The notes beneath the pieces are model-generated. The model had not been told where the DNA came from and searched no databases. It saw only the letters and a program-made list of their open reading frames with translations. Positions 12,420 through 23,959 of a stretch of 64,000 nucleotides of DNA are shown here, piece by piece (position 1 is the stretch's first letter; the number at the start of each line of letters is the position of its first letter). The stretch covers positions 234,305,741 through 234,369,740 of the forward strand of contig CM041465.1 of NCBI GenBank assembly GCA_023213395.1, written 5' to 3'. The stretch is from Cycas panzhihuaensis (Eukaryota; Cycadophyta). Made by a program: the position numbers and the translations under genes.

Positions 12420-12720
12420 CTAAGAGATGATCAAAGGGGCTCTAGTTGCCATACTTGTAGATAATGGTAGCATGCACAACTTTATCAACAAGGCCATAGT
12501 AAAGAAGTTAGGACTAAAAATATAATCTTTGAATATTTTTCAAGTATCCATACCAAATGGAAAAACCACTCACTGTGGAGTCTACTACCAAAAGGTGAAT
12601 CTCCAAATTGGAGACTATTTAGTAAACACATATATGTTCATAATGCATATAGGAGGAGTAGATGCAGTCTTGGGAATTTAGCAGTTACAGACTTTGGGTA
12701 ATATAATTACCAACTATATG
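12420..12720 (+). pseudogene. Aspartic protease remnant of element G
   Basis: The active-site region reads LVDNGSMHNFI, with the catalytic Asp codon at 12,460-12,462. Ty3 proteases have D-S/T-G-S/A here, so the second residue has changed to Asn. The following VDAVLGI (12,660) fits the flap-distal part of the fold. Confidence 0.7.
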
Positions 12721-12959
12721 ACCTGATTCATGTGTTTCTATTAGAAAGGATGTAAATATAGATTATAGGCATGACCCACACCTCTAGTACAGCTCGTATT
12801 GTTGCATCATATGGAAAAAATATTGAAGAAGAATCCATCAACATACATATTAACTTATTATAAGATAGTAATAGAAGATGTACCAATAAAGGTACAAAAG
12901 ATCATAGAGGAGCACATAGCAGTATTTGAAGAGCCCCAAGGACTTCCCCCATAATGAGA

Positions 12960-14220
12960 TTATTAACATTCTATTGAGCTAATACATGGAGTAGTTCCAA
13001 TAAAGATTTGACCATACAGGCACCCCTATCATCTAAAAAGAGAAATTAAAAATATCACAACGAAATTATTAAGTCAAGGATACCTTATAACTAGTTCAAA
13101 CCCATTTGTATCACTGGTTGTGGTCAATCCAAAAAAAGATGGATCATATATGATGTATATAGATTATCAAGGATTGAATAAATTAATAGTAAAGAACCAT
13201 TATCCTATCCCATATATAGATGATTTATTAGATGAAATACATAGAGCATGGTATTTCTCAAAAATTAACTTATGATTAGGGTACTATTAGATTCATATCA
13301 AAGAGGAAGTTATATACAAAACAAATTTTTATATGCATAAAGGACTATTTGATTTTAAAGTTATGCCATTTGGGTTACTAAATACCCCAATAATGTTTTA
13401 GAGTATTATTAACTTAATTCTCAACCCACTCTTACAGAAATTCATGCTAGACCTTTTTGATGATATCTTGATCTATAGTAAAATATGGGAAGAGCACCTA
13501 GACCATAACAAAATAGTATTACAAATCCTACAATCCAATCAATTCATGAAAATTAAAAGAAATGTATATTTGGAAAGGAAGAGCTAGAATATCTAGGCCA
13601 TATTATCACAAAGTAAGGGATAAAGATAGATCCAAAAAGGATTTAGGTCATTATCAATTAGCTAGTACTAAAAAATATGATAGGAGTAAGGAGTTTCCTA
13701 GGACCAACAAGATTTCTCTAAAAATTTATAACGGGATATACTCACATTACACCCCCACTAATGGATCTTATAAAAAGGGATGCTTGTACATGGAATTCAT
13801 GAGCAAAATATGATTTTAAAGAACTCAAGAAAGTAATGGTCACAACTCCAGCTCTAGTAACACTAAAATTTTTGCAACCATTCATTTTAGAATGTGACAC
13901 TTCAAGATTCAAAATAGGGGTAGTACTAATCCAAAATGAATGACCTATTGCTTATGAAAGTAGGAAATTAAATTCTAGGGAGAAGCTCAAACCTATTTAC
14001 AATAAGAAAATGCTAGTAATCATGTATGCCACACACTAATTGTAGTAGTACTTATTAAGGAATAAATTTATAGTTTGGATGGATCACGATAGATTTAAAT
14101 GTTTCTTAAACTAGAAGACACTATCAAATGAATAATAAAAATGGGTCAACAAGCTTCAAATGTTTGATTTCTATATAGTATATAAGAGGGGTAAAGAAAA
14201 TATCATTGTAGATGTTCTCT
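12960..14220 (+). pseudogene. Reverse transcriptase and RNase H of element G
   Basis: RT features in order are KREIKNI and GYLITSSNPFVS (about 13,040-13,110), KKDGSYMMYIDYQGLNK, YPIPYIDDLLDEI, FDFKVMPFGLLNTP, and the catalytic FDDILIYS at about 13,453-13,476, which retains both Asp residues. RNase H follows with PFILECDTSRFKIG (about 13,880), AYESRKLNSREKL, and FDFYIVYKRGKENIIVDVLSR (14,163-14,225). Stops and at least two frameshifts (about 13,590 and 13,800) break it. It is related to Ty3/gypsy by domain order, with integrase after RNase H. Confidence 0.85.
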
Positions 14221-14229
14221 CAAGATTAC

Positions 14230-15530
14230 TTGCAGACAATAATGAAGAAGTTTTGTTGAAAGTGATATCAATAAACACACCCATCTGGACCCAAGAATTA
14301 ATCAAGAAATATAAGAGCAATCCACTTTCAAAGAAGATATTAGAAGAAATTAAGGACCGGAAGCCTTCCAAGTTTAAATTACAAGGAGAATTAATTCTAA
14401 GGAAGGGAAAGATATTTATCCCAATGGATTCTAAATTAAAGAAGGTTATATTAGAAGAAGCTCACTCAGTGCTAATAAGACATACAGAATAGATAAAACA
14501 TGCTGAAAGATATAAATTTTTTTTATTGGAAGGGAATAAAAGTGAACATCCTCAACTATATAGCTAAATGTGATTCGTGCTGATGAAATAAAAGTGAATA
14601 TGTAAAGATTCCAAGATTGTTACAACCATTACCTATTCCACATCAAAAGTGGGAAGAAATCTCAATGGAGCTTATCATAGGACTCCCAAAGTCTAAAGGG
14701 AAAGATGCTATCTTTGTAATTATATATAGGTTAACCAAATACATACACTTTAGGGGCATACAATCAAAGACAAAAGTAAGTCAGGTAGTAGAGATATACA
14801 TTAAGGAGATACATCATTTGCATGAGCTTCCCAAAGTTATAGTTAGTGATTAGGATCCAAAGTTCATAAGCCATTTTTTATAAGATCTATTCAAATTAGC
14901 TGGAACAAAATTAAACATGAGCATAGCCTACCACCCGTAATCACATGGATAAATAGAAGCAGTCAATAAATGCTTAGAAGGATATTTAGGAAACTTCTCT
15001 TCTGATAGGCAAACTTAATGACATCGATGAATCCATTTAGTTAAATAGTGGTACAATACCACTTACCACACAATAACAAAAATGACACCCTCCTAGGCAC
15101 TATATAGCTATAAGCTACCATTAATGCTCTTATGGATGAAAGTATCATAAATACATGAAGTACATGAACAACAAGAATAGATGGAGCAAACATTAGGAAT
15201 TTTGAAAGATAATTTAAATATAATATGGAAAAGAATCAAACAACAAGTTGATACCAAAAGATCTTAAAGGAGTTTCATAATTAGAGATTGGGTCTTTTTA
15301 AGACTTTAACCTTACAAGAAATCATCAATGAAATAAACAAATAGACAAAAATTAGTGCCACAATTCTTCATATTGTATTAAATTATCAAGAAAATTGAGG
15401 AAGTAGCTTACCAATTAGCATTACCACTAGGAAGCAAGATCCAAAATGTTTTTCACATATCTTGCCTTAAGAAGAAGGTAGGGGAAAAGGTAACCCCTCA
15501 AATAATAGTCCCTGAGTCAGATGAAGAAGG
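14230..15530 (+). pseudogene. Integrase of element G
   Basis: The N-terminal zinc region is near 14,440-14,560. In the core, the first catalytic position (14,668-14,670) is Glu rather than Asp. The second, in VSD, is at 14,848-14,850, and the catalytic Glu of IEAVNK is at 14,956-14,958, exactly 35 residues after the second Asp, as in DDE integrases. A GPY-like part and FHISCLKKK (about 15,454) lead to the chromodomain. A 78-residue open stretch survives at 14,617-14,853. Confidence 0.85.
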
Positions 15531-15539
15531 GAAGATTAT

Positions 15540-15690
15540 CTTTGAACCATAATAGATTTTATAAATAAGAACAAAAGAATTACGATCCAAGAAGATTAAA
15601 GGATGCCTTGTTAAGTGGAATACTTTAGATTTATATGATGCTATGTAGGAATTAGAAGAATGGATGCAACAACACCCAAATTTACCCATG
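15540..15690 (+). pseudogene. Chromodomain-like C-terminus of element G integrase
   Basis: The segment reads RTKELRSKKIKGCLVKWNTL, then DLYDAM, a stop where chromodomains have Trp (a TGG to TAG change), and ELEEWMQQHP. The KGCLVKW strand and the acidic helix after the broken Trp match the chromodomain plan of chromoviruses, which directs integration by binding histone marks. This places G in the chromovirus branch. Confidence 0.75.
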
Positions 15691-15711
15691 CTTTGAGGTC
15701 AAATCATATTT

Positions 15712-15726
15712 TAAAAGGGAGGGACT
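15712..15726 (+). other. Polypurine tract of element G
   Basis: AAAAGGGAGGGAC lies immediately before the 3' LTR, in the expected plus-strand primer position. Confidence 0.75.
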
Positions 15727-16190
15727 TATTACATTCCCAATTTCTCTCCTATTATGATTAATCATAACCTATCTTTTAGGCAACTTCATGCAAGGTTCAG
15801 TCTCAGTGAACTATCTTATTTCTAGCCAACTTCCTTTAGAAGATTAAATGTCTCTATATATAAGGGTTAGAGTCCCTATTCCAAATCATCTTATTGTTTT
15901 ATTCTTTTAGCATAAACTTGGCTTTTAGAGTTATAGTTAGCTTGCCCATTGGGCTATAATTTTTGGAGGTAACCTCACCTCAAAGAGGGTTGGCCATCTC
16001 AACCATAATATCAAGTGAATCGAGCATATTCTAAGCAGTATTGGCTAGCCTCATAAATTGCATTCCTTGTCTATTTTGACTAGTGTATTCACTATTTTTT
16101 ATACTTTTGTTACCATTTATAACCTTTTAGTGGACTTTTCATCAATGATTTGGGGAGCAACAAGTCATAAAGGAAATTGTTGGCTTTGTA
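15727..16190 (+). repeat. 3' LTR of element G
   Basis: It pairs with 10,659-11,120. It begins TATTACATTCCC, a decayed TG start, and ends near CTTTGTA. Differences from the 5' LTR are mostly transitions. Confidence 0.85.
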
Positions 16191-17000
16191 TTCCTTCAAG
16201 TGGAAGGATTGTTTCTAACCTATAGACTAGAAAGAAAGGTTCCATGCATATGTTTATCTGAATAGATGTGTGATAAGCCCATAGGATATGGTAAAGTTGT
16301 AAGTGCCAATCTTATTAAGACTTGGCAATAATTTTCTTCAAGATATTTATCAAAATCTTATTAAAGGCTTCGATCTACGCATTTGATTAAGGGTAGTAGG
16401 GTAATGATATTTTATAGGAAATATGAAATTTATCACATAACTCATCCACCTCCTTATTATAGAAAAAAGTCCCATAATCTATGATTAGGATGTCATGGAC
16501 CCTAAAATAATAAATAATATATTAGCGGATGAAAGTGGCCACTATTTTGCCTATAGTTGATGAGGGAGGTATAGTTTCTTGATAAAATACACCATGGCTA
16601 TTAGTATAAACTTATGTTGGGTAGAAGATGAAGGTGTGATAGTCCTAATTAGGTCTAGGATCCACTAAGAAAAGGGCCAAGGTAAAATAATGCCATACAA
16701 AGCCTCAAAAGTCTAATGGATAATGTTAGGGTGATCCTGGCCTTTCCTATACTTCTACACATAGGCATGAGTATCATTGAAGAGATTGGGCCAATAAAAG
16801 TGCATTCATAGGATCCTTTGAGCCATTAACTACCCCTCAAAATGGCCTCTGCATATGCGATTGTGGTACTCATAGAGAACATGGCTAGTCTCATTAAGAT
16901 TGATATATTTGAGAAGAATTCCCTCAAATAATTTCATATATAACATATTTTAAATAAGGTAGTATTATTAGGTAATAGCCCTTACATGTTGTCTAACCTT
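16191..17000 (-). pseudogene. Integrase N-terminus and core of element T
   Basis: Read on the minus strand, a zinc-binding region (NETSHVLYEYHNRICRGHFEG, MHFYWPNLFNDTHAYV) lies at about 16,750-16,920. The first catalytic Asp is in WILDLI (codon at 16,653-16,655). The second is in DYGTFF (16,477-16,479), and the Glu of IEAFNKIL is at 16,369-16,371, again exactly 35 residues later. Two stops inside the YYP-to-E segment stand where Gln is usual. A frameshift lies between the first two Asp residues. The gene continues at 10,658 on the far side of G. Confidence 0.85.
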
Positions 17001-17149
17001 ATCACTTGTATTTTAGGGATAGGTCTAGTGATGATATAGTGAACAATATCACCATACCATTAGTCAGTAATGGGCCTTTTATTTCTCTTTATTCTAGGGC
17101 AAAGATGGCCTCATCTACTAAAGAATTATTAATGGGAGTATACTAATGG

Positions 17150-17660
17150 TTTTGAAAGGACATACGAGTGAGTTGCTTAGTTATGACCATCCCCTTTTTG
17201 GACTTCCAATTGATAATTCTAAGATCATATTCCTATAAAAGCATGACCCATTTCCCAATTCAACCCATCGGGTTAGACTTCATCATAAGGAAACATAGGC
17301 AATCAGATAGAATGATGACATTCATGGGGTTGCCTATGAGATAGTGTCTTAGTTTTTTAATGGCAAATGCCAAGGCTAAAGACTCTTTTTTGACTAGGTT
17401 ATAGTTGATTTTGGTGGCCATCAATGTTTATCTAGTAAAGTAAATGGAATATTTAGTTTTAGCATCATCCTCTTAAGTTAGCATGGCACCAATGCATTCA
17501 TTTGTAGAGGATACATATAAGATAAATGGCTTGTCAAACATTAGGGAAGCCAAAATAAGGGTCAAACTAAGAGCTTGCTTGAGCTCTTAAAAGGTATCTC
17601 AGTGTATTGAGGTCCAAACAAATAGGGTCACCTTCATAAGAAAATTCATCAAGGGTCTAA
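17150..17660 (-). pseudogene. RNase H of element T
   Basis: Minus-strand features are KPFILYVSSTNECIGAML (about 17,490), YSIYFTR, INYN, LALAFAIKKLRHYLIGN, and a GRIGKWVMLLQEYDLRI-like stretch around 17,250 interrupted by stops. This is the RNase H arrangement of Tat/Ogre pol. A second archaeal-type RNase H, known from this clade, was not seen; only about 150 bp remain before the integrase zinc region. Confidence 0.75.
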
Positions 17661-18576
17661 TATTTATAGTGAAGTTCACCAAGAAATGTCATAATAAACC
17701 TAATCAACTTAAGAAGGATTTTTCCTACTTTTGAGTTTTGGGCTAAGGAATTTATAGTATCAATTTGGCCTTGTTAGGATTCATTTGGATCCCCTTCTAA
17801 GAGATGAGAAAGCATAATAACTTACCATCCATAATAACAAAGACATATTAATACAAGTTTAGGCTATTATAAAACTTTCTATACCTTAAAAAAAAAATTC
17901 CTAAGATCAACTAGATGATCGGTCTTCTTTTTTGAGAAGCCTCAAAGGTCATCTATTAACACCTAAAGAATTTTATTAATGAGATTATAAAAATTAACTG
18001 CATGACCCACTAGTATGTTTCTAAAGGGTATTTCCACATAAGTGAAAGCTCCCAATAGGGTGGTGAAGGTCATTTTATAATGGTCCTCGAGTGAGATTTG
18101 GATATGGTTGTAGCTTGAAAAGCCATTCATTAAGGACATAACCTCAAAACCAATTGTCTTATCTATGATCTAGTTGATAAAGGGGAGGGGAAAGTTATCT
18201 TTAGAGCATGCATTATTTGTGTCTCTAAAGTTAATATAAATGCATATAGCCCCATTCTTTTTTATGGCAGGCACAATGTTAGACACCTATTTAGGAAAAT
18301 TAGTTGAGGTAATAAGGCTAGAATTATGTAATTTCTCCACCTCCCATCTTAATAACTATGGAGAGCTTTGAGTGAATAGGATGTTACTCTTTTTAAATGG
18401 GTTTGGCTCTAGGAACCATAATGAGATTATCGGTAATGATCTTAGGGATTATACCCTTTATGTCAATATAATCACATGCAAATACATCTTAGAATTCCTA
18501 AATAATATAGTATATTCATGCACCTCATCAAGGGAGCATTTAACTCTAATTTTGATAATTTTGCTTGGGTCTAGAG
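17661..18576 (-). pseudogene. Reverse transcriptase of element T
   Basis: Minus-strand motifs are NFPLPFIN, TIGFEVMSLMNGFSSYNHI (about 18,090-18,160), LEDHYKMTFTT, VGHAVNFYNLINKIL, and the catalytic VLIDDL with both Asp at 17,948-17,953, where the Tyr of YxDD has become Leu. Then KKKTDHLVDLRNFFF follows. The wording is typical of Tat-clade RT. The solo LTR S lies just upstream in the element, at 18,577-19,210. Confidence 0.85.
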
Positions 18577-19210
18577 TGTTGAGAAAACCTAGTTTAACTA
18601 ACCAAACCAACCACCAAGATCTAATTATTTTGCAACAATAATATGGATTTTGAAATTGTAATAAATGTAAGTATCTAAAACCAAAGATTATTCAACATAT
18701 ATAAGAAAGCATATACATTACTTACTACATAGATTTTAACATGGTAAGTCCCTAGCAGAGTGCTAGGGAAACATCCACACTAGAAAGGTGTCGATCTTTA
18801 TTAGTCAAGAATGAAAGATTGTATATGCAGTCTCCACAAAATTTCTATAGTAACAATAACCAATAGCCACCCCCTTCACCATGTGATGTAATACAATATA
18901 ATGTGATACAATTACCCTAAAAATGAGTTACAAGAAAGGCACATCAAGCATAACTATTAGATCTAGCTCTTCTTGATGAATGATGAGATTCCCTTTATAA
19001 TTTGATATGTTTTGGAACCCTAATTTTTATTACCCCTAAACCCCCACCAAGGGGGCTACAAAATCTATTGTTGCCCCCCCTAGACCCCTCTACAATACTA
19101 GTGTGGGGGTAAGCCCCCCACATCCCCCCAAAAAACATTAGAGGGGAAACCACACCAAAATAGGTCCCAAAAATTAAAGCCTTCTAATAATTGTTATCAC
19201 ATATCTAACA
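18577..19210 (-). mobile_element. Element S: copia-like solo LTR inserted in T pol
   Basis: A 634 bp unit begins TGTTGAGA and ends TCTAACA, forming an inverted repeat, and is flanked by an exact 5 bp target duplication TAGAG (18,572-18,576 and 19,211-19,215). Read on the minus strand, it has G-run blocks near its start (19,036-19,135). Near its end it has GTGGATG-TTACCATGTTAAAATC-like sequence (about 18,730-18,790), as in copia LTRs. No internal region is present, so it is a solo LTR formed by recombination between two LTRs. It lies between the T protease and RT. Confidence 0.85.
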
Positions 19211-19215
19211 TAGAG

Positions 19216-20600
19216 TGATTTCTATGGTTTCTTCTAAAAGGAGGATGTTCCCATCCTCAAAGTGAGTAAGGACTTAATCAATAGGTAGGTTAGGGGGAGA
19301 CTACATAGTATCTAGATTAGCAAGGGAGGACCTAATAGTTAAACACTTCCAAAACCCTAATTTGTGATGATTTTAAAGGAGGTTAGGGAATGCACTAGTT
19401 AAGTTCTTGAGTAGGACCTTATCATTCTCAAAGTAGTCAACCTTATGGATGGTTTTAAACATGTCAGTAGAATTAAACCTTTCAACAAAGGTATTCATAC
19501 ACTTATAAAATTTCTAGTCAAAGTAGTGGGGCAACTACTTGAATGAGTTAGAATAGAGATGTAATAGGAGTGAGGGGGAATCTTCTAATTATGGGAGTAA
19601 CGGATAGGTTATCTAGGTCTTACTCTAGCTTAAGATGGAGGATGGTAGGGGAATTAGGCTCATGAGAAAGAATATGAGAGGGAGGGTTATAAATAATAGA
19701 CTGGTCATGGGAAAAGACTAAATCAAACTCTTTATATGAATCATAGATAGGGAGAACTTAGTCTAAATCAAGCTAAATAACAATAGGATTAGGAAAATCC
19801 CATACATTCTAAATCATATTAATGATTTATGGTAGGGGAGAATAATGACAGGTGTCACTTGATGAGGGCCTAAACTCAATGACAGGGTAATTGAGGATCT
19901 TAAGAGTATTACCCAAATGGGCAATTAACTAAGGTACCCCTCCTAGTAAGTCACTTGTATAGGAGGTGGAAGGGTAGGCCAAGCTAAGTCCTATGGCTTT
20001 GGAACCTCTTAGGAATGATCTAGATGATGGTTATAGACAAGCTAGTTGGAATGGTAGGAAAGCTAAGCTTGCTAGAAGGGAGATATCCTATGAGGTGTAG
20101 GGAATAAAGGTTTGACTCATGAGTTCTTAATAGGATCCTACTAAGGTTGGGACATATGGAGTCTCTTAGAGAAGGACTAAAAGGTGGAGGAATATCTGCA
20201 TTAGATAATTCTGCTTAGGAACAAAAAATGATAGTCACCTAATATACAAGGGGCTCAAAGCCCTCAATATCAAACTCAAGGACACTGAAGATGGCTAGGC
20301 AGTCATAATTGCCTATGCTAATTGGAGCAAAAAGGACCATATTTAGTCTAGAAGAATGGGGAGTCTTCTTCATATTAGAGGTTAAGGTCTTGAAAGAAAG
20401 TGGTAAGGGAGGGGTTAGGTTCTTTAATCTCACCATCCTTAGCATTGAAGATGGATTAAATAACTAGTTTAGAGGATTGAGGAGGGGGAGGCTCATGAGT
20501 CATAACCTAAACTCTTCCATCATAGATAAATTTTAATTATCCCTATAAGTAAGAGTAGACTTCCTCTATTTAGTCTAACCAAGGTCATCCCAAAAGGAGG
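19216..20600 (-). pseudogene. Protease-RT linker region of element T
   Basis: This is decayed minus-strand coding sequence between protease and RT. No named domain was recognised. The part from about 19,640 is also present in the second copy from about 23,960. Charged, low-complexity stretches are typical of this linker in Tat elements. The 68-residue frame at 20,239-20,445 has no recognisable match. Confidence 0.5.
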
Positions 20601-20920
20601 TTATAATTGACATTGATGTCAAGGATAAAAATGCTGATGAGGATGGTTTTATCCTTAAGGGTCAAGGGGAGGTTTATTATCCTAATAGATGCCTTTTTGT
20701 TTCTATTATATCCTTAGCACTTCTATAGGACTAGCTCAAAGGTCCCAATGTTAAGATCCTTAAGCATTTAAGTAAGCATGGCATTCATCAAAGACTTATT
20801 ATCAATGATAGTTCTTTCTAGAGTGAAGTCTAGGTTTCCAATGGTGATGGTAAAAGGATAATGCCAATAGCACTATTACTCCTTAGTAGGTGGTAGGTCA
20901 TTAGGGTCAAAAGAAATGAT
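20601..20920 (-). pseudogene. Aspartic protease of element T
   Basis: On the minus strand the active-site region reads PFTITIGNLDFTLERTII, then DNKSLMNAML, with the catalytic Asp codon at 20,801-20,803. Tat proteases usually show D-x-G-S, so the Gly has changed to Lys. The same region in the duplicate (about 24,970-25,055) reads RRTIVGNESLVNA, with the Asp itself lost. Confidence 0.75.
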
Positions 20921-21670
20921 TGGTTGGTTAAGAAAGGTGGAAATAGTATAAATAAGGACTTCCTTATACCTAAGGGCTTCTAGAAGTAGGTTTCATTAGT
21001 CAAGGTAGCTTCACAAGATGTCCATCATGGACATACCCATGGAGATAATAAGAACTTCCTCCATAATGGAGAAAGATTTTACCTTGCCAATGGATTAGGG
21101 AAAAACCCTCTTAAAATCATATTGACCAAAATAGATAAGAATTGTCTTATGTAGGATAGGGATCTTAATAGAATAAGGGTCAATAAATGGTTACTAAGAA
21201 GTGGGGCCCTTTCTAGTTTCCTTAGTTGCTTGAGCATAGGTCACAAGAAAAGCTTAGGTAGTATCAAGTAATTAAATGACCCTTTTACCCTTAGCATTAT
21301 AATATTGGGTGGCCTAGGCCAGGTCTTGGGTCTTAGGTATGGAAGATCTTATTAGTTTAACTTCAATATTATCTTTAGATTGGTCAGAGGTAGGGTTAGT
21401 TAATGATTTTCTCTAAGGTTAAGGTCTTCCCCTTCCTCACTTGTTATACTATTGGGCTAGCTACTTAGGAGTAACATGGCTTAGGAAGGGATCTTAGTGG
21501 ATTAGTTGGTTGAGATTTAGTTTTGACATAGGTTATGAAAGGGGATCCCATGGAGGTGCTTGCTTAAGAAGTAAGGTCTAGCAATGGGCATCATTATGGG
21601 TATATTTACCATGAACAACACACCATCATCTCTTAAGAGGAGGTTAGGGGTAATGAGATGATAACTAAAA
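20921..21670 (-). pseudogene. gag C-terminus of element T (first copy)
   Basis: The minus strand keeps a complete CHHC zinc knuckle at 21,581-21,622 (CVVHGKYTHNDAHC). This Cys-x2-His-x4-His-x4-Cys form is characteristic of Tat/Ogre gag. Upstream of about 21,670 the sequence changes abruptly to 3'-region DNA, so the rest of gag is missing from this copy. Confidence 0.75.
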
Positions 21671-21674
21671 TAAG

Positions 21675-23930
21675 AAGGATGAGGTCATAGACATCAAGGA
21701 GCAATGCACCTTTTGGAGGTTATGAACTAGTTGAGTATGCACAAATATATAATGTAGTTCACCCTCATTTCAGAGTATAGGTGGAAATTTAGGCTCTCAC
21801 CATAGTGTAAGAGATGTTGGCATCTTAGACAAGCTTCTAAAGGGGGCTAAGAATTCCTAGAGTTGTCACCATAATTTAGCCTCTTAAGTGAGCACCCCTT
21901 AGAGGTGAGACTAGGGCAGATTACCCCCTAGGTATGTGTCTTAGTAGGAGGCCCATTAGGCTAGTTAAAGGTCATCTACCTTTGGAAAATGCTTAAGAAT
22001 AAAGGTCACTAACCTATTGGTATCAATATTAAGTCCTCATAGGATGTGAAGAGTAGAGAAAGGAAATTGGGCCAAAAAGGGCTTAACATAATTAGTAAGA
22101 GGCCTCAATTATGGGCAAAAAACTTGATAGACCTGGGTGGGCTAGGATATTATAAGTTAGGAGTTATAATTCAATATAATAAAGATATAGTGGGTACACA
22201 AGGTGTTTATCAAAGCCTCTATGATAATAGTATACTCAACCATGTTATTGGTGGCAATAGGTAGGTAAACTCTAGATTAGATAAGAGTGTGCTCTAAGTG
22301 GTCCCGAATGGTCTAAGTAATAACAAAAGGCCCATGACTCCCATGGATACCCCCATCAATGTGGATAATCAATTCCATGGGGATAAATGGAAAGACAACT
22401 CAGGGTGAAGTCATTGAATAGGGGGATGTGGTAGAAATTAATTAATCATCACAAGAACTTAGGTGGGCATGTATAGTCTGACTAAGATGATGAGCATAAC
22501 TTGGTCCTCAAGAATGATAGTACAATAATATCAGAACCTCTTCTAAATCTCATCATAAGCTATAGCCATGCTAGATAAGTTTTGATCTTAATTGGGGCCA
22601 TGGTGGGTCTAAACAATTGAATATGAAGATCCTAAATAGCCCACTCAACTAGACCTAACCTATAAACTGTAGGTGGGGATAAGGTTATCATATAACTTAC
22701 CATGAATGCTAAGGAGGTGTTGGTCAATATGATCCCCTAAAACATGTATACACACACACACACACATATACATAATTTTTCTTTTTCTTTTTTTATTTTT
22801 ATTTTTTCCTTTCTTCCCTTTTTTTGGCTTTAAGGGAGCATATGTGTATGTTACCTAGATAGGATGAACTAGTTATGGAGGTATATCATACCATAGGGAA
22901 ACTAAGCAGGCTTGCCATATAAGATAAGCTTTAATAGAGAGCATGATCAAACCATGAGAAATGAGTAATAAAGGTCAAACCATGGGATATAAAGAGTAAG
23001 TCATATGAGGACCCTAAGCACCTATCATAGGACATGCATGGAATAGGGTCCTCTAGTTAGTGACCACGAAGAACCAAGACACCTATTATAACAAGGAACC
23101 AAATGGGAGACATTACAAGCCTATATCTGAGCTATGAATTAGTTGGAATGATATATAGGTGATATTGAGTTCATGGAAATAAGGCACAAGCTCATAAGGA
23201 AGATACTCTATGAGTTAGAAAATGTAGATAATATTAGTATGGGGGAACCAAAGGCACCTAAAGCTTAATAAATAATAAAAAGGATAAAAGAAATGACCTA
23301 TGGGCTGATGACATAGCTAGGGGAAGGTTGTAGTTGTAAAAGACTAAGATAAAGGTGTAATTGAGTGCAAAAAAAGGAATGTTAGAAAGTAATGGAGAGC
23401 ATAGAAGCGATAAGAGAGTAGTGATGAAGCAATGCTTAATGTAAAAGGGGCCAACATGGGTATAAAATATGGGATTAGTATTAAGATATAGTCTTATAGA
23501 CTATAAACATTGATATATAAGGTGATAGGTCACCAGGAAGGATAGAAGGCTCTATCTCTAAGTGAGAATAAGGTCATTAGTGGGATGCATTAATTATGAA
23601 GAGGGCTAACACTTGGGCCTAATAATATAAAAGTTGAGTGGTAGGAAATACCATGGTGAGGGCGAGGGGTCCCCTATGGGGGAAACAAAATCTATAGGCA
23701 AAAGTAGTTTAGGCTCATTTCAGAGCCATGTACCTATATAGGGTGACATCCTTACCTATGGTAAAGGATGATGTATTTGATTAATACAACATTATGCCAT
23801 TCCCTTAGTGGGGATGATAGACATCATAAATAAAGGTAATTTAGGCTCATTTTAGGGTAGGATGGTAGTTTAGGCTCATACAAAAGCATTTACCCCCAAT
23901 GAGGATAAAGGTGGGCTATAAAAGCTACAA
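21675..23930 (-). repeat. Second copy of T 3' region, antisense ORF deleted
   Basis: This matches 4,801-6,780 and 10,060-10,320 in the same orientation. For example, GATGAGG-ACATCA-GAGCA at 21,680 pairs with 4,811, and ACTGTAGGTGGGGAT at 22,665 pairs with 5,794. It lies between two gag/protease copies rather than next to an LTR. The part equivalent to 6,780-10,050, including the antisense ORF, is absent. A CA/TA microsatellite lies at 22,750-22,770. Confidence 0.75.
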
Positions 23931-23959
23931 AATAGGCCCATATGGGGTGGATCCAAAAT

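Larger units (their letters stand above)
10659..16190 (+). mobile_element. Element G: Ty3/gypsy chromovirus inserted in T integrase
   Basis: G is a plus-strand LTR retrotransposon of about 5.5 kb with LTRs of about 460 bp, an initiator-Met primer site, gag, protease, RT, RNase H, integrase and a C-terminal chromodomain-like segment. A candidate 5 bp target duplication is TTTCT (10,654-10,658) against TTCCT (16,191-16,195), with one transition. The flanks on both sides are parts of one T integrase gene, which proves the insertion. All frames are broken. Confidence 0.85.

Noticed and set aside
21675-23930. Reading this block as an LTR of a separate element
   Set aside because: The true T LTRs were found at both outer ends, with primer site, TATA box and polypurine tract. 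This block matches the 3' region and not those LTRs.
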